Shown piece after piece: positions 57,851 through 58,319 of a DNA stretch of 58,319 bases (its first letter is position 1; the number at the start of each line of letters is the position of its first letter). The DNA comes from Trebouxia sp. TZW2008 (taxonomy: Eukaryota > Chlorophyta > Trebouxiophyceae > Trebouxiales > Trebouxiaceae), in NCBI GenBank assembly GCA_002118135.1, contig BDIU01000415.1:1-58319 (forward strand), written 5' to 3'. The translations under genes were made by a program, and so were the position numbers. Under the pieces are notes generated by a model. That model was not told the origin of the DNA and ran no database searches. It saw nothing but the letters and a program-made list of their open reading frames with translations.

Positions 57851-58319
57851 TACATTGAATTTCTAGCATACAAGTACAGTCTGTGCAGCTACTTTTGGCG
57901 CAGGCTGCATTGATGTGATTTGCACCACTTTGTTCTGAAAACACTTCCTTTCTTGTCAATTGGGAAACACAAAGCCACCACCAGCAAACACCTGCTGTAT
58001 GATCACCATGATGTCTAAGGGGCTGCGCTTCAGCAGTACTCACCAGGCATGTTCTGCTGACCAATTACACGCGAAGTGTATGCTTGCACATCATGGCCAA
58101 ATCGCTCGGACACTTGGTCAGTTGGATGCAATTGGCAACCTCCGTTTCAAATGCTGAAAGGCAAAGTGTGTTGAGTGTAAACATGTCCTCAAAAGTTTTA
58201 TGTAAAGCAGTCAATTTCAAGCTGAAGCATATAGCATATAAGCAGGCTCTGTATCTATTAGGGGAGAAAACGGGAGAGACCCCACCCTGCCAACGTAAGG
58301 CGAAACACGGGAGAGACCC
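57851..58319. other. window end with an incipient repeat
   Basis: No gene recognised. The last 60 bases hold acgggagagacccc twice (58269 and 58305), about 36 bp apart, with related agg(g/c)ga(g/a)aa(a/c)ac words ahead of each. It may be the edge of a tandem array that continues outside the window. Confidence 0.45.

Noticed and set aside
1..58319. Prokaryotic-type systems: operons, CRISPR arrays, phage or plasmid genes
   Set aside because: Genes are spliced and eukaryotic throughout; the tandem repeats have no uniform repeat-spacer pattern.
1..58319. tRNA, rRNA or spliceosomal snRNA genes
   Set aside because: I looked for cloverleaf-like box A/B words, rRNA cores and U1-U6 landmarks by eye and saw none; a covariance-model scan would be needed to be sure.

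Overview
The window reads as nuclear DNA of a chlorophyte green alga, most likely trebouxiophyte-like. Genes are intron-rich with GT-AG junctions. The hexose symporter closely resembles the Chlorella HUP type, there is a plastid-type co-chaperonin with a transit-like leader, and introns are rich in TGCA/CAG words. The taxon is an inference; there is no rRNA or marker gene to fix it. I rebuilt coding models by hand from splice sites, reading-frame phase and family motifs; in the multi-exon models all exon phases agree.

Layout: 1-2151, repeat-rich and mostly non-coding. 2152-12149 (+), a 16-exon multi-pass membrane class 3 lipase. 13801-15086 (+), a PLAC8 Cys-rich protein. 15927-19744 (-), an otubain-like (OTU/C65) protease with a long disordered N-terminus. 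20135-21536 (-), a small multi-pass membrane protein. 22391-25546 (-), a HUP-type hexose/H+ symporter. 26741-42865 (-), a very large telomerase reverse transcriptase (TERT; 21 exons, about 2314 aa). 43291-45610 (+), SF3A2/PRP11, head-to-head with TERT. 46962-47287 (-), a doubtful small gene. 47808-52812 (-), DRG1 GTPase. 53678-54934 (+), a single-exon type II membrane protein resembling glycosyltransferases. 55871-56789 (-), a plastid-type Cpn10/20 co-chaperonin. 57058-57850 (+), an unrecognised five-exon gene.

The strongest unexplained signal is that introns of most of these genes carry extra, partly decayed copies of the neighbouring exon together with its splice site ('ghost exons'). The lipase, TERT and DRG1 genes hold dozens; the hexose symporter and Cpn10 genes seem to have none. 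Some ghosts are still open, have acceptor and donor sites, and fit the reading phase, notably four copies of a TERT QFP-motif exon and six copies of the TERT T-motif exon. They could be alternative exons or the debris of ongoing tandem duplication. In-frame tandem repeats inside TERT exons, including an insertion of about 360 residues between RT motifs B' and C, look like the same process acting on coding sequence.

No operon-like or metabolic-cluster logic links the genes. Three head-to-head pairs (TERT/SF3A2, DRG1/GT-like, Cpn10/unknown) suggest shared bidirectional promoters.
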